A stretch of DNA of 64,000 bases from Diphasiastrum complanatum (lineage: Eukaryota > Streptophyta > Lycopodiopsida > Lycopodiales > Lycopodiaceae), in contig CM055092.1 in NCBI GenBank assembly GCA_029204225.1, positions 69,050,229 through 69,114,228 on the forward strand, read 5' to 3'. Shown here in pieces: positions 46,373 to 57,223 of this stretch. Under the pieces are notes generated by a model. It was not told where the DNA came from and made no database searches. It was given only the letters and a program-made list of their open reading frames with translations. The position numbers and the translations under genes are program-made. Position 1 is the first letter of the stretch. Each line of letters begins with the position of its first letter.

Positions 46373-48450
46373 ATGGATTCATCTACCAGTTCTTCTCTAA
46401 TCGGCAGACTCGATGGAAGTAACTACTATCTCTGAAAGCTCAAAATGAAGGTCATACAAGTAGCCAAGAAACTAAGGGACATTGTTGATGGCAGAGAAGT
46501 TAAACTTGAAGGTGATGTAGTCACTATCAACAAATGGAGACTGAAAGATGGCAAGGCTTTTGCCATGATCACTCTCAACATTAAAGACAATCAAATCAGT
46601 CACATACGTGCTGCTGAGACTGCTAAAGATGCATGGGACATCCTAGCAACCCTCTACGATATCAGGGCGTCTCCTCCAAACTCCATTTGAGGAAGAAATT
46701 CTTCACCTTGAGAATGTCTGAAGCAGTACGTGTTTCGAGCCACATTAACACTTTCCAAAATCTTATGGAGCAGATGACTGCAACTGGCTCAGTCATTAAA
46801 GACACGATGCTATTATGACTCTATTATCGAGTCTTCTTGAGGCCTATGAGAATGGGGTCCTAGCAATTTCAATCCATGAGAAGATCACCCTTTCAAGAGT
46901 AATTTCATTACTTTAACAAGAGGAGACCAGAAGAACTACAACCTCCTCAGACACATGGTCGGATCCTCAAGCTCTGTATTCCAAAAATCAGAAGTTTAGA
47001 TCCAAAAAGAAGAGTAATATACAGTCACGATCAAATTTTGACTCTGGCTCAAATTTTGGCTCTCGGTCAAATTTTGGCTCAGGGTCGAATTAGAATTCTT
47101 CATCTTTCCAACCAAAGCAAAAGCTATTCTGCAGATACTACAAGAGAAATCAACCAGTTTTTTGATCTAGCAACAAGAGGAAGATGAAACAGCCTTTATG
47201 ATCAAGGTCGGAAAACAACATGATATCGATTCCTGGTATCTCAATTCTGGAGCAAGTCAACACATGACTCACCATCAAGACTAGTTCAAAGATTATAAAT
47301 CTTTCACCCACTCTCGAGTTGTGCAACTTGGAGACAACTCATCACATTTGATTCACGATGAAGGAACAATCTGAATCGAGTTTCAGAAAGGTGAAGTCAA
47401 GTTGTTGTCCAACGTTCTCCACGTTCCAAATCTGACCAAGAATATGCTCTCAGTTAGCAGAATCACTGATTCAGGTTTGAGGGCCCAATTCGATACAACC
47501 AGCTGCACCATCTTCCACCGAATTTAAGGAGTTTTGCAAGGCCAACAGAATACATCAACAATTCACAACGAGCTACTCACCTCAGTCCAATGATGTAGTT
47601 GAATGGAAGAATCAGACACTCATTAAAAGTGCAAGAGCATGCTAGCCCATGGCTCTCTTCCGAAGAAATTTAGGACAGAAGCTATTTCAACAGCCGCCTA
47701 TCTACAAAATTGATCCATCACCAAAGCTCTGAATGACAAGAAATCTTATGAGGTGTGGATAGGAGTGAAACCATCACTCAAGAATATTAGAGTGTTTGAT
47801 TGCATTGCTTATGTTCAGATCCCTGAAGATCTCAAGAAGAAGCTGGATGACAAAAGCACAAAATTGATTTTTGTTGGCTACTTCCCATATCACAAGGCAT
47901 ACAAGCTCTACAATATGGAAACAGAAAATTCATTTACAAGCAGAGATGTCATTTTTGTGGAAGATCAATTTATCAGCCACAAGGGGAAAGCTCGAGAAAT
48001 TTCCGATCCAGGTATCGAAGAAATTTTTGATCCATGTATCAAAAAATATTCCAGGATTGAAAATCAGAAAATCGATACAAACTCAAAAAATGAGCTTGAA
48101 TAGTAGGGGGTCGAAATTCAGCCACAAAGATCAAATCGACCAAGACAACCTCCATCTAGATTTATGGATGATGCAGCCTGCTACTTCATGTAGGAACCAA
48201 ATACAGTTCTGGAGGCGATGTCTACACCTGATGCTGATCAATGGAAAGTAGCGATGGACACTGAATTCGATTCTCTAATAGAGAATCAAACGTGGACAGT
48301 CACTAAGCTGCCAAAGGGAAAAAAAATCCAATTCCATGCAAGTGGATATTCAAGATGAAGTATGATGCTGAAGGAAGGCTGAATCGATATAAAGTTAGGC
48401 TGGTCGCCAAAGGCTACTCCCAGATTCCAAATCTAGACTATCTTGAGACC
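46373..48450 (+). pseudogene. Element F gag-pol remnant
   Basis: Gag: MDSSTSSSLIGRLDGSNYY, VAKKLRDIVDGREVKLEGD, TAKDAWDILATLYDIR. Repeated Ser/Asn/Phe-Gly units (SNFGSG type) lie near 47035-47090. Protease: WYLNSGASQHMTHHQD near 47240, where the catalytic Asp of DSG is Asn. Integrase: only the C-terminal part (NDVVEWKNQTLI; LKNIRVFDCIAYVQIPEDLK, GYFPYHKAYKLYNMETENSF, SRDVIFVEDQF). Reverse transcriptase start: TEFDSLIENQTWTVTKLPKG and KMKYDAEGRLNRYKVRLVAK. Numerous stops and frameshifts. Confidence 0.8.
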
Positions 48451-48451
48451 T

Positions 48452-49725
48452 TCAACGAATGTTTCTTCTTCGTCGGGTTGATCTTCGGCTTCCTGCTGCT
48501 CTGGGGTATGGGGCTCGACATTTTGATTTGATGTTTGCCCTTGATCTCCCTCTTGAATTGGCAGTAGTGTGAAGACCTTCCTTCAATCCAGGGAATGTAG
48601 ACTTGTCAAACTTCACATCTCTACTCGACACGACTTTCTTCGTGGTTGGGTTGTAGAGTTTGTAAACTTGTGATCCGTTCGAGTATCCGACCATGATTGT
48701 CTGCTCTGACTTTATGTCGAGCTTGTTTCTTTGGTATGTGCTTGTATGCTGCACATCCGAATACACGCATGTATGACAGATCAAGCTTTCTACCTGTCCA
48801 TATTTTGTACGGTGTTTTGTTTTCTAGGGCTGTCATTGTAGATCTGTTATGCAGGTTCACCGCTGCAGCTATTGCCTTAGTCCAAAATTGACTCGGCAAT
48901 CAAGCCTGTGCCATCATGCATCTGGCTTCTTCTAGTAGTGTCATGTTTCTTCTTTCTGCGACACTATTATATTCGGGTGTATACACATGAGTGAATTGAT
49001 GCTCTATTTCTTGTTCTTGGCAAAATCTTGAAAATTTTATGCTCTTGTACTCACCTCCATTATCAGACCTGATGATCTGAATCTTCTTTGAGGTGTGTCT
49101 TTCTGCGAATGCCATGAACTTCTTAAAAGATTCAAACACTTCAGATTTTTTCTTCAAGTAATATATCGTTGTCATCCGGCTATAGTCATCAATGAATGTC
49201 AAGAAATACCTCGATCTTGAGAGTGAATCAACTTTCATCGGTCCACAGACATCTGAGTGGATGAGGTCAAGAACTTTTTTAGCCCTTCTTCCTTCGTATA
49301 CGAATGGGTTCCGATGTTGTTTTCCTTTCTGACAGGCTTCGCAAAACTCAATATCGGGTCTGGATATTCTCATACCTGTGACTATGTCCTTCTTGCTCAT
49401 GTCATAGAGGCTCCTCATGTTTAGATGATACATTCTTCTGTGCCAGAGTTTATCTTCATTTTCTGATGCATTTAGTATGCTATCAGAATTGCGGATTATC
49501 TTGGCTTGGTAGAAATTTCCTTCTCTACATCCAACTATCAACAACTTGTTCGTTGTTTTCACAATCATCCAACATACATTGCCATCAAATAGAACTCAAA
49601 TTCCAAGATCTGTCATCTTGGAGACTGATAATAGGTCTTTTCTTAATGAGGGTACGTAGAGTGCTCCTGGCAATTCTGCTTGTCCCGACAGTGTTCGTAG
49701 TTGTAGATCTATACCCTACCAAAAC
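48452..49725 (-). mobile_element. Copia fragment H (protease to integrase-RT linker), inverted
   Basis: Reads on minus: ELPGALYVPSLRKDLLSV (end of protease region), LWHRRMYHLNMRSL and CEAC (integrase zinc finger), DLIHSDVCGPMKVDSLSRSR, TFIDDYSRMTTIYYLKKKSE, IRSDNGGEYKSIKFSRFC, VYTPEYNSVAERRN, FWTKAIAAAVNLHNRS, MRVFGCAAYKHIPKKQ, and finally an acidic linker VEPHTPEQQEAEDQPDEEE. It is of a Tnt1-like lineage distinct from element F and lacks LTRs. It sits exactly between the broken ends of F and G. One TAG and one frameshift separate the two open parts. Confidence 0.8.
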
Positions 49726-50402
49726 TTGATCGGCAATCTGATGTACCTCACAATCTGTACCAAACTCGATTTGGCCTTCCCTGTCTATGCTTTAAGCCAA
49801 TTCTCTTCGAATCCTAGCATGGCACATTGGCAAATGGCAAAACGAATTTTGCAATATCTGAAGGGTACCCAAAACATGAGATTAACCTACAAAGTAGATG
49901 AACGTAAAGGATTCGAGCTGCAACACTACAGTGACGCAAGTTGGGCGAGCTGCAAAGACGACAACAAGTCCATGACAGGAGGATGTTCGATTGCGTGTGG
50001 AGCAGAAATCACCTGGACATGCAAGAAACAAACCTTGGTGGCTCAATCCTCATGCGAAGCTGAATATGTCACAGCTTCAAAGATGGCGAACGAGGTAGTA
50101 TGGTTGCAGATGATGTTGGAAGTTTGGCATACCACAAAGAGAACCATGCACGATGATGATGGATTCTCGAAGTTCCATATATATGTCCCAGGATCCTGTT
50201 TTCCATTCAAAGACAAAACATATACCTCTAAAGTTCCATCACATTCAAGACTTGATCTCAAAAGGAGAGCTCAAGGTTCAATACATAAAATCTGAAGACA
50301 TGATCACAGATTTGCTCACGAAGCCGCTCGACAAACCACTCTTCGTAAGGCAAAGAAAAACAATTAGATTAAATATACAAAGTTACAAGGTTCAAGAGGG
50401 AG
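49726..50402 (+). pseudogene. Copia G RNase H region and polypurine tract
   Basis: LIGNLMYLTICTKLDLAFPV, QMAKRILQYLKGTQNMRLTY, YSDASWASCKDDNKSMTGG, TLVAQSSCEAEYVTASKMAN, and after a frameshift VQYIKSEDMITDLLTKPLDK with the catalytic D/E/D residues visible. It ends in the polypurine tract CAAGAGGGAG (50393-50402), directly before the LTR. The YVDD part is missing to the left. Confidence 0.85.
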
Positions 50403-51005
50403 TGTCAGAAATTGTGAACTCTTGCAACTTTGGCGCGAAGGTGACGAAGCGAAGCAAAGCGAAAGGCGAACATACTACGAAGACCAAAAGAAAAATATTT
50501 GTGATTCGGCCTGAATACCAGATGACCAAAAGACACGAAATGAAAGCAAACAATTTACGCTGCCAACTGGCAGCTCGACGAGCGTGGTGTATTGTACTTC
50601 ACGCTCAACTGAAAGAATAGCGTTAATGAAAAATAACTAACTAGTTGATTAGTATTAAGTTGTCTTGTAATTCTCTGATAAACTATCTTGTAAGCTCCAC
50701 ACAGTAGAGATAAATACATTTTTTGATTAACATGAAAGATAGAGGACGAGAGATGACACAGAGAGAAGAGTTGTGCATGAAAGTCTGCCAACGAGCAGAA
50801 CACAGCGACTGAGGTGAGCGTCAGGCCGTGAACGAGCGAGACACTGAATGACTCACCCGAAAACATAAAACAGAAAATACAAATTGTTTTCTTCTCCACC
50901 TCTTCATCTTCTCGATTGATTCTGTCATGATTTGTGATTTGTAGTCGCTTGCTTAGGATCCCCAAAAACAAAAACAAAAACACGAGAAGCCGAAATTCCG
51001 CTACA
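50403..51005 (+). repeat. Copia G 3' LTR
   Basis: A 603-bp LTR from TGTCAGAAATTG to CCGCTACA (TG..CA), following the polypurine tract. It is different from the element F LTR, so the RNase H part belongs to a separate element. It abuts the repeat R1 without a gap. Confidence 0.75.
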
Positions 51006-51641
51006 GACTTTGCTAAGGCTTTCCCAACTAGCAAAGGTGAACAAAAATAACAAGATCTTGCTAAGGCTTCCCAACTAGCAAGATCATTAACTAAATCCTA
51101 TCTAACACCCAAAGGGAGATGAATAAAAAGATTGCAGCTAATTGAGCAATAAGCAAAATAGAAACATGCCACAATAAATCCAATAAAAAAGAGGCAAGAG
51201 GATGCCCGAGCACCTTCTCTCAAGCTATGCACCTTCCCAAATCGAACACAATGGAAATGCAAGATAATAACAAGAAGCAATTTGCCATAATCTCAAAGTG
51301 CTTTTTACAAGGGAATTGCCTCTTTTCTTATAGCAAGAAGGGTCTTCCACAGGCATTCACTAGCTTATGGGATTAGTATCTAAACTAGCCACTCTAAGGC
51401 TAACTTAGAGCTTAGGACTTTAGAATCTCTAACTTAAGATAGCATAAAGATAACTTAGAATCTTTCCAAGCTTAAGTGTTCTTAAGTCTAAGTTTAAGTT
51501 GATTTATTTATTTAAGCTCCTACCCATGGACTTACAAACACATGCCATAGTAAAAGTTTATCAACATTTACTCATACGTGGACTTACAATACACATGCCA
51601 CAAAGTTTTATTTCTTTTTATTTTTCACTCTATTGCTAACA
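51006..51641. repeat. Repeat R1, solo-LTR-like (copy 1)
   Basis: A 636-bp copy of the sequence at 59556-60208, same orientation, high similarity. It begins with two tandem hairpins: ACTTTGCTA..TAGCAAAGT and GATCTTGCTA..TAGCAAGATC. It ends GCTAACA. The left edge coincides with the end of the G LTR, so this copy was probably cut by the insertion of G. Confidence 0.85.
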
Positions 51642-52127
51642 TTATCCCCCTCCATATTGGATTGGTGGTCCCACACCAATCGAAGCTTTTTTGTCTTCGA
51701 TCTTTTGAGCTTCCTGGAGATGAGATTGTTGTTGGCGGGATTGGTAGATCTTGTTGTTGATGGCCTCTATCATTTGCCAACACAATTTATTAAGGAACGA
51801 CATTGGTTTGTAATAGTGGAGCATACTCTGAAGAAAGCCATGAGTTCAGATGGACTGGTAAGAGTCCTTACTATTGATTGGGTAAGATGTCTTGAAGCTT
51901 CATGCCTGTGGTGAACCGGTGAAGAAGAGGTTGGACGATAGTAAAGATTCTAGGGCATTGAAGGATTATTTTGGGGGTGAGAAGCCAACCCTTGAGTCCG
52001 GTTTTGCTTTAGAGAAATGCCAAGACACTAACCTAATGTTGTTCTTAAACTAGGTTGCTCAAGTGCTTACATGGAGAGTGCATCCCAGGTTCCTAAGCGG
52101 AGCCCTGGTTCAAGCTGCTATCAAAGC
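51642..52127. other. No gene recognised
   Basis: About 490 bp. A palindromic stretch TTGGATTGGTGG..CCACACCAATCGAA lies near 51657. No domain in either strand. Confidence 0.5.
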
Positions 52128-52797
52128 CTACAATGACACTGTGTTGAATCGGGTATAATGGACCCTTGAATGGATTAAGTGTAATATCAGTCGTTTTGTG
52201 GCTGGGAAGAGCAAGCGATTGAGTTTGCCTTGACTATCAATAAGATCGTAGTAGTTTGGTTGAATTTGCCCGTGTTTCACATCATTGGCTCTAGTCCCAT
52301 CACCATTGTTGATTCTGAATCTCGTCTGACTGTTGTTAAAGGACACGATGTTGTTCAATTGCAAGATATCAAAGGGTCCACAGATGTCTGAATGTATCAA
52401 CTCTAGAAGTTCTGCTGATCTGAAGGAGTCCTTCGTAAAAGGAGTATGTCACATCTTCCCTTTGTTGCATGTGTCGCAAGATGTCAGGTTTGCATCTCTG
52501 ATGCTCACTCCTGTGAATGCGTTACTCTGGCTTGCCTTATACAATGCCAATGGGTTCATGTGGCATAGTCTCCTGTGCCACAGAATGTTTGTAGACTCGA
52601 GCCCGCTCTATCGGTAGGCGTATCTTCAAGTAATACAGGTTTCCTTTTCATCTGCCTTGCGTGATGAGTGTGCTGGAGCTAGCATCAATCACATTGCATG
52701 TCTGATCTGTGAATGTCACATGCATGCTTGCATATACTATTCTTGTAACTGATAGCAGATCTTTCTACAGTGTTGGCACATACAGGACGTCCTCTAG
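52128..52797 (-). pseudogene. Copia protease-integrase fragment
   Basis: On minus: LEDVLYVPTL and KDLLSV at about 52795, LYYLKIRLPIE, LWHRRLCHMNPLALYKAS with CDTCNKGK (integrase zinc finger, HHCC complete), and IHSDICGPF at about 52395, then loss of homology. TAG and TGA interrupt it. It joins gypsy sequence of the same strand at about 52797, so one was inserted into, or recombined with, the other. Confidence 0.75.
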
Positions 52798-54560
52798 TCT
52801 TTATGGGAGATAACTGAGGTTATTTCACCTTCAGTAAGACATCGTCGAATAATTCCATCGAATCCTTGCTTGTACAGTTGTCTTCCAATTAACGTATAAG
52901 GTTTTGTTTTGACGAGCAACGCATGATGTTGTTCGGGTTTAGATAAGGAGGGATCCATTTGCCCTAAAGTCAAATATTCAATAATATCCTTGGCCCAAAC
53001 TGGGGTATAGTCAACTTGAAAAAAAATGGCATCAAGTAAATCATCGTTGACGCCTTGGTCTGGAGTTGGTAGATTAGGGATTCGGGATAGATGATCTGCT
53101 AGAAAATGTTGAACGTCCTTTCTAACAACAATTTAAAACTCAAACTCGCGTAACAACAAAATCCATCAAGTAATACGACCAGTTGTGCAAGTTTTATTGA
53201 TGAGGTAGAGAAGTATTTGATGATCAGTGAAGAACGCAAAAACTTTTTCTAGGAGATAATGGCGAAACTTCTGAATTGCATACACCATCGCCAAAGCTTC
53301 AAGCTCAGTAGTGGTGTAATTGACTTCAGTGGGGATCAATTGTCTACTGAGAAATCGGATTGGATAATCCTTTTTGAATTCTCCCGGTTGGGTGAGCACT
53401 GCCCCAATGGCATACTTGGATGCATCGGTATGCACATGAAATTCCTTGGAGTAATCAGGATCCCAGAGAATAGGTGCATTGGTGAGGGCTTCTTTCAACT
53501 GAATGAACGTGACTCATTGTTCATCAGTCCATTTGGGAACAATGACGGCCTTATAAATTAATCATGCTTTATTAGCGAAATCGAGAATGAAGCAGCAATA
53601 ATAATTGGCATGGCCTAGGAATGAATAGACTTCATGGATAATGCGTGGTTCTGGCATATTTTGAATGATCAAGACCTTGTCAGGGTCAGTTGCGATGTCA
53701 TTTTTTGAAATGATATGTCCTAGGACGATGCCATGTGTTACCTAGATCTGGCATTTTTTAGGGTTCAAGGAGATTTTGAAGCATTGACATTGGATAAAAA
53801 TTTTCTCTAGCACACACAAAGAACGTCTTTCTTCCAAATGTGCTCCTAAATCATCCAAGTAAACTTCTAGGGTATCTCCCATCTGCTGAGAAAAGGCAGC
53901 TTGCATAACACACTGGAATGTGTTAGGGGCATTACAGAGATCGAAGGGCATGACTTTTCAACAGAAGGTTCTCCATTCTGTGGCAAAAGCGGCTTTATGT
54001 TGGTTTTCTTCAGCAATTTGAATCACATTGTAGCCGCCAAAGCCATCTAAGAATGCGTAGGCCTCATCTCCTGCTAGATTTTCTAAGATGGATTCGCTGA
54101 AAGGTAATGGAAAATGATCATGTTCTGTGATGACATTAAGTTTCTTAAAGTCGACACAGATGTGGAGTTTTCCATTTTTCTTAGGAACGATGACGATTGG
54201 GGAAACCCACTTAGTATGTTCGATTTCATAGATGAATCCTATATCTAACAAGCATTGTAATTCTTCTTTTATTTTGGCCTTGTAGATGGGATTGCATCAG
54301 TAGGGACGGCTAACAGTTGGCCTTGCACCCAGTTTAAGGGGAATACGATGCACAACTACTTGGGGTGAGACTCTATATACCAAGCAAAGACATGTCGATA
54401 TATGCACAGAGTTTCTCAAGCCTTCTGAGTTGCTCACGATTGAGGTGAGCCTCAACGTGAACAAGGCATTCATTATTCTCATTGGAATCACTCAAGGAGA
54501 GAGTGATGATTCATGCAGGGCCTTTGTAGGGTGAATTACCATTCATCATTGTGTGGAAGT
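52798..54560 (-). pseudogene. Ty3/gypsy reverse transcriptase and RNase H
   Basis: Minus-strand order: REQLRRLEKLCAYIDMSLLG, HRIPLKLGARPTVSRPY, IYKAKIKEELQCLLDIGFIY, WVSPIVIVPKKNGK, VDFKKLNVITEHDHFPLPF, FLDGFGGYNVIQIA, KVMPFDLCNAPNTFQCVM, VYLDDL (catalytic; usual YxDD), then RNase H with HVHTDASKYAIGAVLTQ, IRFLSRQLIPTEVNYTTTEL and AMVYAIQKFRHYLL. ADHLSRIPNLPTPDQGVND and DIIEYLTLGQMDPSLSKPEQ follow, and IIRRCL of the integrase start. The linker motifs resemble Athila/Tat-type gypsy. Stops are TGA at 54297 and 53957. Integrase is replaced by copia sequence at 52797. Confidence 0.85.
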
Positions 54561-54870
54561 CCACAGTTGTCTCCTTGGTGAATGACTAATTTCTATTTCA
54601 AGATTCTTCTTGCACGTTTATTGATCGTTGATCTAGGGTCAAGTGAAACCAACTTTGGTTCTACGTCTGCTCATCTGATACCTACAGGAATCATAACTTA
54701 GACCGCCAAATTATTTGAAGAACGTCTACAACGGGCTTCCGGATGATCTCCAGCAAAGGGTAACCAATCCTATTATATTTCAAGTTCAAATGTTAAGTTC
54801 AATAATTTGAAGATCATTGAAGACTTGGCCATCTTCAAGAACTTCCACAAATTAGTATTTAGAACAACTC

Positions 54871-54990
54871 TGTAGAAATACACTAAGTGTCGCAACAGTC
54901 TACAAAAATACACTAAGTGTCACAACAGTCTGCAGAAATACACTAAGTGTCACTACAGTCTGTAGAAATGAACTATGCTTTTAACAGTGT
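54871..54990. repeat. 30-bp tandem repeat, three and a half copies
   Basis: Exact 30-bp period at 54871, 54901, 54931 and a partial unit at 54961; the core AAATACACTAAGTGTC contains the inverted repeat GACACTTAGTGT. Confidence 0.9.
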
Positions 54991-55240
54991 CGGCTTTTTC
55001 CGAAATGTGACAGTGTCGGCTTTTTTCAAAAAGCGAACTTCAACATAGTTTAACAGCTCAACTATTTTCAACAGTGTCGGCTTTTTGCATTTTTCCGAAA
55101 TGCCACAGTGTCGGTTTTTTGCGACAGTGTTGGCTTTTTGCCTTCAGCTTGTTCCTTTCAACTATTTTGAAGAGGTTAACTGCTTTAAAGACACCTTCAT
55201 CTTTTTAAGGGCACTGTCTACTTTTTAAGGGCACTATCAG
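54983..55240. repeat. ACAGTGTCGGCTTTTT motif array
   Basis: The motif ACAGTGTCGGCTTTTT or a near variant occurs at about 54984, 55009, 55071, 55108 and 55129, then decayed forms (CACTGTCTACTTTTTAAGG, CACTATCAGCTTTTT) near 55203-55235. Spacing is irregular (about 20-60 bp). Confidence 0.8.
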
Positions 55241-55435
55241 CTTTTTCACAAAATCCCGAAGAGAGAAAAAGTCCTGACATACGTCTATTTTCGACGAGAA
55301 ACATTCCCATAGCCACTTCCCAAAAATGCGAAGTGAGAGAAAGCCACTTCACGTAAAATGCGAAGTGAGAGAATTTGCAACATCCTCGTCCACGTCAACA
55401 TTCTTTGATTCGTTGACCGTATATACCATGTATAG

Positions 55436-56130
55436 TTGTCACGCAAGTCAAATACTTCCAAGTACAACGACTTACCTAATTAGGTGACAAATATTTACTG
55501 TAATTAATACATGGATGAATTTTACAAAATGGATCATCCAGGCACACTCTATGTGATGGTCCGTCCATGAGACGAATGATTTTGAGCCTCCCAGTTATGC
55601 CATCATTTTGGTTGAAACTGCTATTTTGTTGTGCTTCAGTGTAATATAGAAACAGCACATTTTTCTATCTATGTATAATGTAGATGAATGATTGTTGTGA
55701 TTTGAATGCACTTTATTGTTGTTTGATAGCAATTGTTCACTCACTCTGATCAAAACACGGACATCTACGACTCCTCTGCTTCTGATCACACGATGGTTGT
55801 CTTTGACGCCTGAGAAACTTGCGCTATCACACTACTATTTCAATCTATTTTAGAACTAAACTTTTGACTAAATCCATTTTTCAGTAATACCACACACAAA
55901 CCATTTCTAATCTCTTCAGTGGACTGTACTCATTTTTGTTTTTGTGAGTATGAACTAATTTATAAGATCTTGTTGGGCAATAGAACATTTAAGCTATGAT
56001 TATACTTAGCATAAACATTCTATTAGACTATTTTTGCATCTAGCAGCCCATTGCAACGGGAGAGCTATTTCGCAAATATTTCTGCTCTCTTCTCCATTCG
56101 CATTCTCCATACTCCCTTGCCCCATCAGAG
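55436..56130 (+). repeat. Probable gypsy 5' LTR
   Basis: The sequence left of the primer-binding site at 56131 should be the 5' LTR of the plus-strand gypsy. The right end is near CCCCA (56124). A possible left end is TGTCACGCAAG at about 55437, but no second LTR is available for comparison, so the borders are guesses. Confidence 0.4.
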
Positions 56131-56142
56131 TGGTATCAGAGC
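56131..56142 (+). other. Primer-binding site of the plus-strand gypsy
   Basis: TGGTATCAGAGC, initiator tRNA-Met type. About 1.1 kb of leader without a gene separates it from gag. Confidence 0.85.
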
Positions 56143-57223
56143 ATAGCTCAAATAAACTAAGAGATTACTAGTTGGGTACCACCCTAGCCACACAGTTTTA
56201 TTCCAAGCACCAGTTGGGAAGCCTTGGTGCTCCTTGCCTGTTTATGTTTTTATTTCATTGTAAAGCTTGTAGATCTTAAAAAGTGGACGATCTTCTCCAT
56301 CACTATACTACATCCGTGAGTAGATCTAGCCACTGCATAAACTAGGAATACCTCCACCATTGGCGTCGTTGCCGCTTTTTTAGTTTACCTACCTAGCCTT
56401 CTTGTTTTTCTTTTTCGCATTTCTAATATGCTTGATTGGTTTTTTTTCACACTCCAGCACAAGACTTCTCTTCAGATCCTAAACAAGCTACTGAGCAACC
56501 CATCAAGCCAAAAGGAAGCAACAAAAGTGTCAACTTGGGCATTTTCTCTGAAAGAAGTGACCCAAGTGATAATTTTTTTTTTCCAACCAATCAGGTATAT
56601 CAAAATTTGTCGAGTCGTTTGTAGCCATAACAAACCTTGATTTTTTATCCTATTACCTCCATGTATTCTGACCCTGCTCAGATTTTTTGAAAACACCCTG
56701 TTTTATTGTCAAAATCCACTATTTTTCAACCAAATCTTTGTCTTAGAATTCGCCGACTTTACTAAGGCTAGATCTATGCAAGATCAGACCTCTGAAAGCT
56801 CTGCGAATTTCATCTCACATATTTAGTCTGTAATCTGTCAAACAAGCACATTTCTCACTAATGCCCTTGTTTGTCAACAAAACTTTCATTTCAGAATTCA
56901 CTAACCCTACCACGAAATCGTCTGTAGTCTAAAACCTTGAAAAATACCCTCTACAAATTCTACGCTCTGAAAACAAAACTACAAAAAAAAAAACAGTAGT
57001 TTTATAGTGTAAAGTCCCTATCGGAATTCGCAAGTGCTATATTTTGATTCTTCAACCTATCCATGATTTTCAGTCCTGTCTACGAATTCTGTTACTCCAA
57101 AAAAAAGCTAGTTTTTGTCCAAATTTTCTATTCTACAAGAAAACCGCCTTTTTGATTTTTTTTGGGCCAAGTATAATATTGTCTTGATTATCTGTACTGA
57201 TTTTCTACTCTGCATACTGCATC
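56143..57223. other. Gypsy leader, no gene
   Basis: A 1.1-kb T/A-rich leader between primer-binding site and gag. Short stop-free frames (for example 56428-56640) overlap in several frames and show no domain. Confidence 0.6.

Larger units (their letters stand above)
45586..48450 (+). mobile_element. Ty1/copia element F, truncated in reverse transcriptase
   Basis: 5' LTR 45586-46229 (TGTTGGAATTC to TTCGACA), primer-binding site at 46230, gag from 46373, protease, integrase remnants and the start of reverse transcriptase, which ends abruptly at about 48450 where the minus-strand fragment H begins. It belongs to the same family as E and I, judged from shared gag and protease wording. Confidence 0.75.
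54561..55435. other. Gypsy-flanking DNA with tandem repeats
   Basis: The left part may be remaining gypsy polyprotein without clear motifs. A 30-bp tandem array and a GTGTCGGCTTTTT array follow (separate entries), then AAATGCGAAGTGAGAGA repeated at about 55325 and 55357. Confidence 0.5.
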
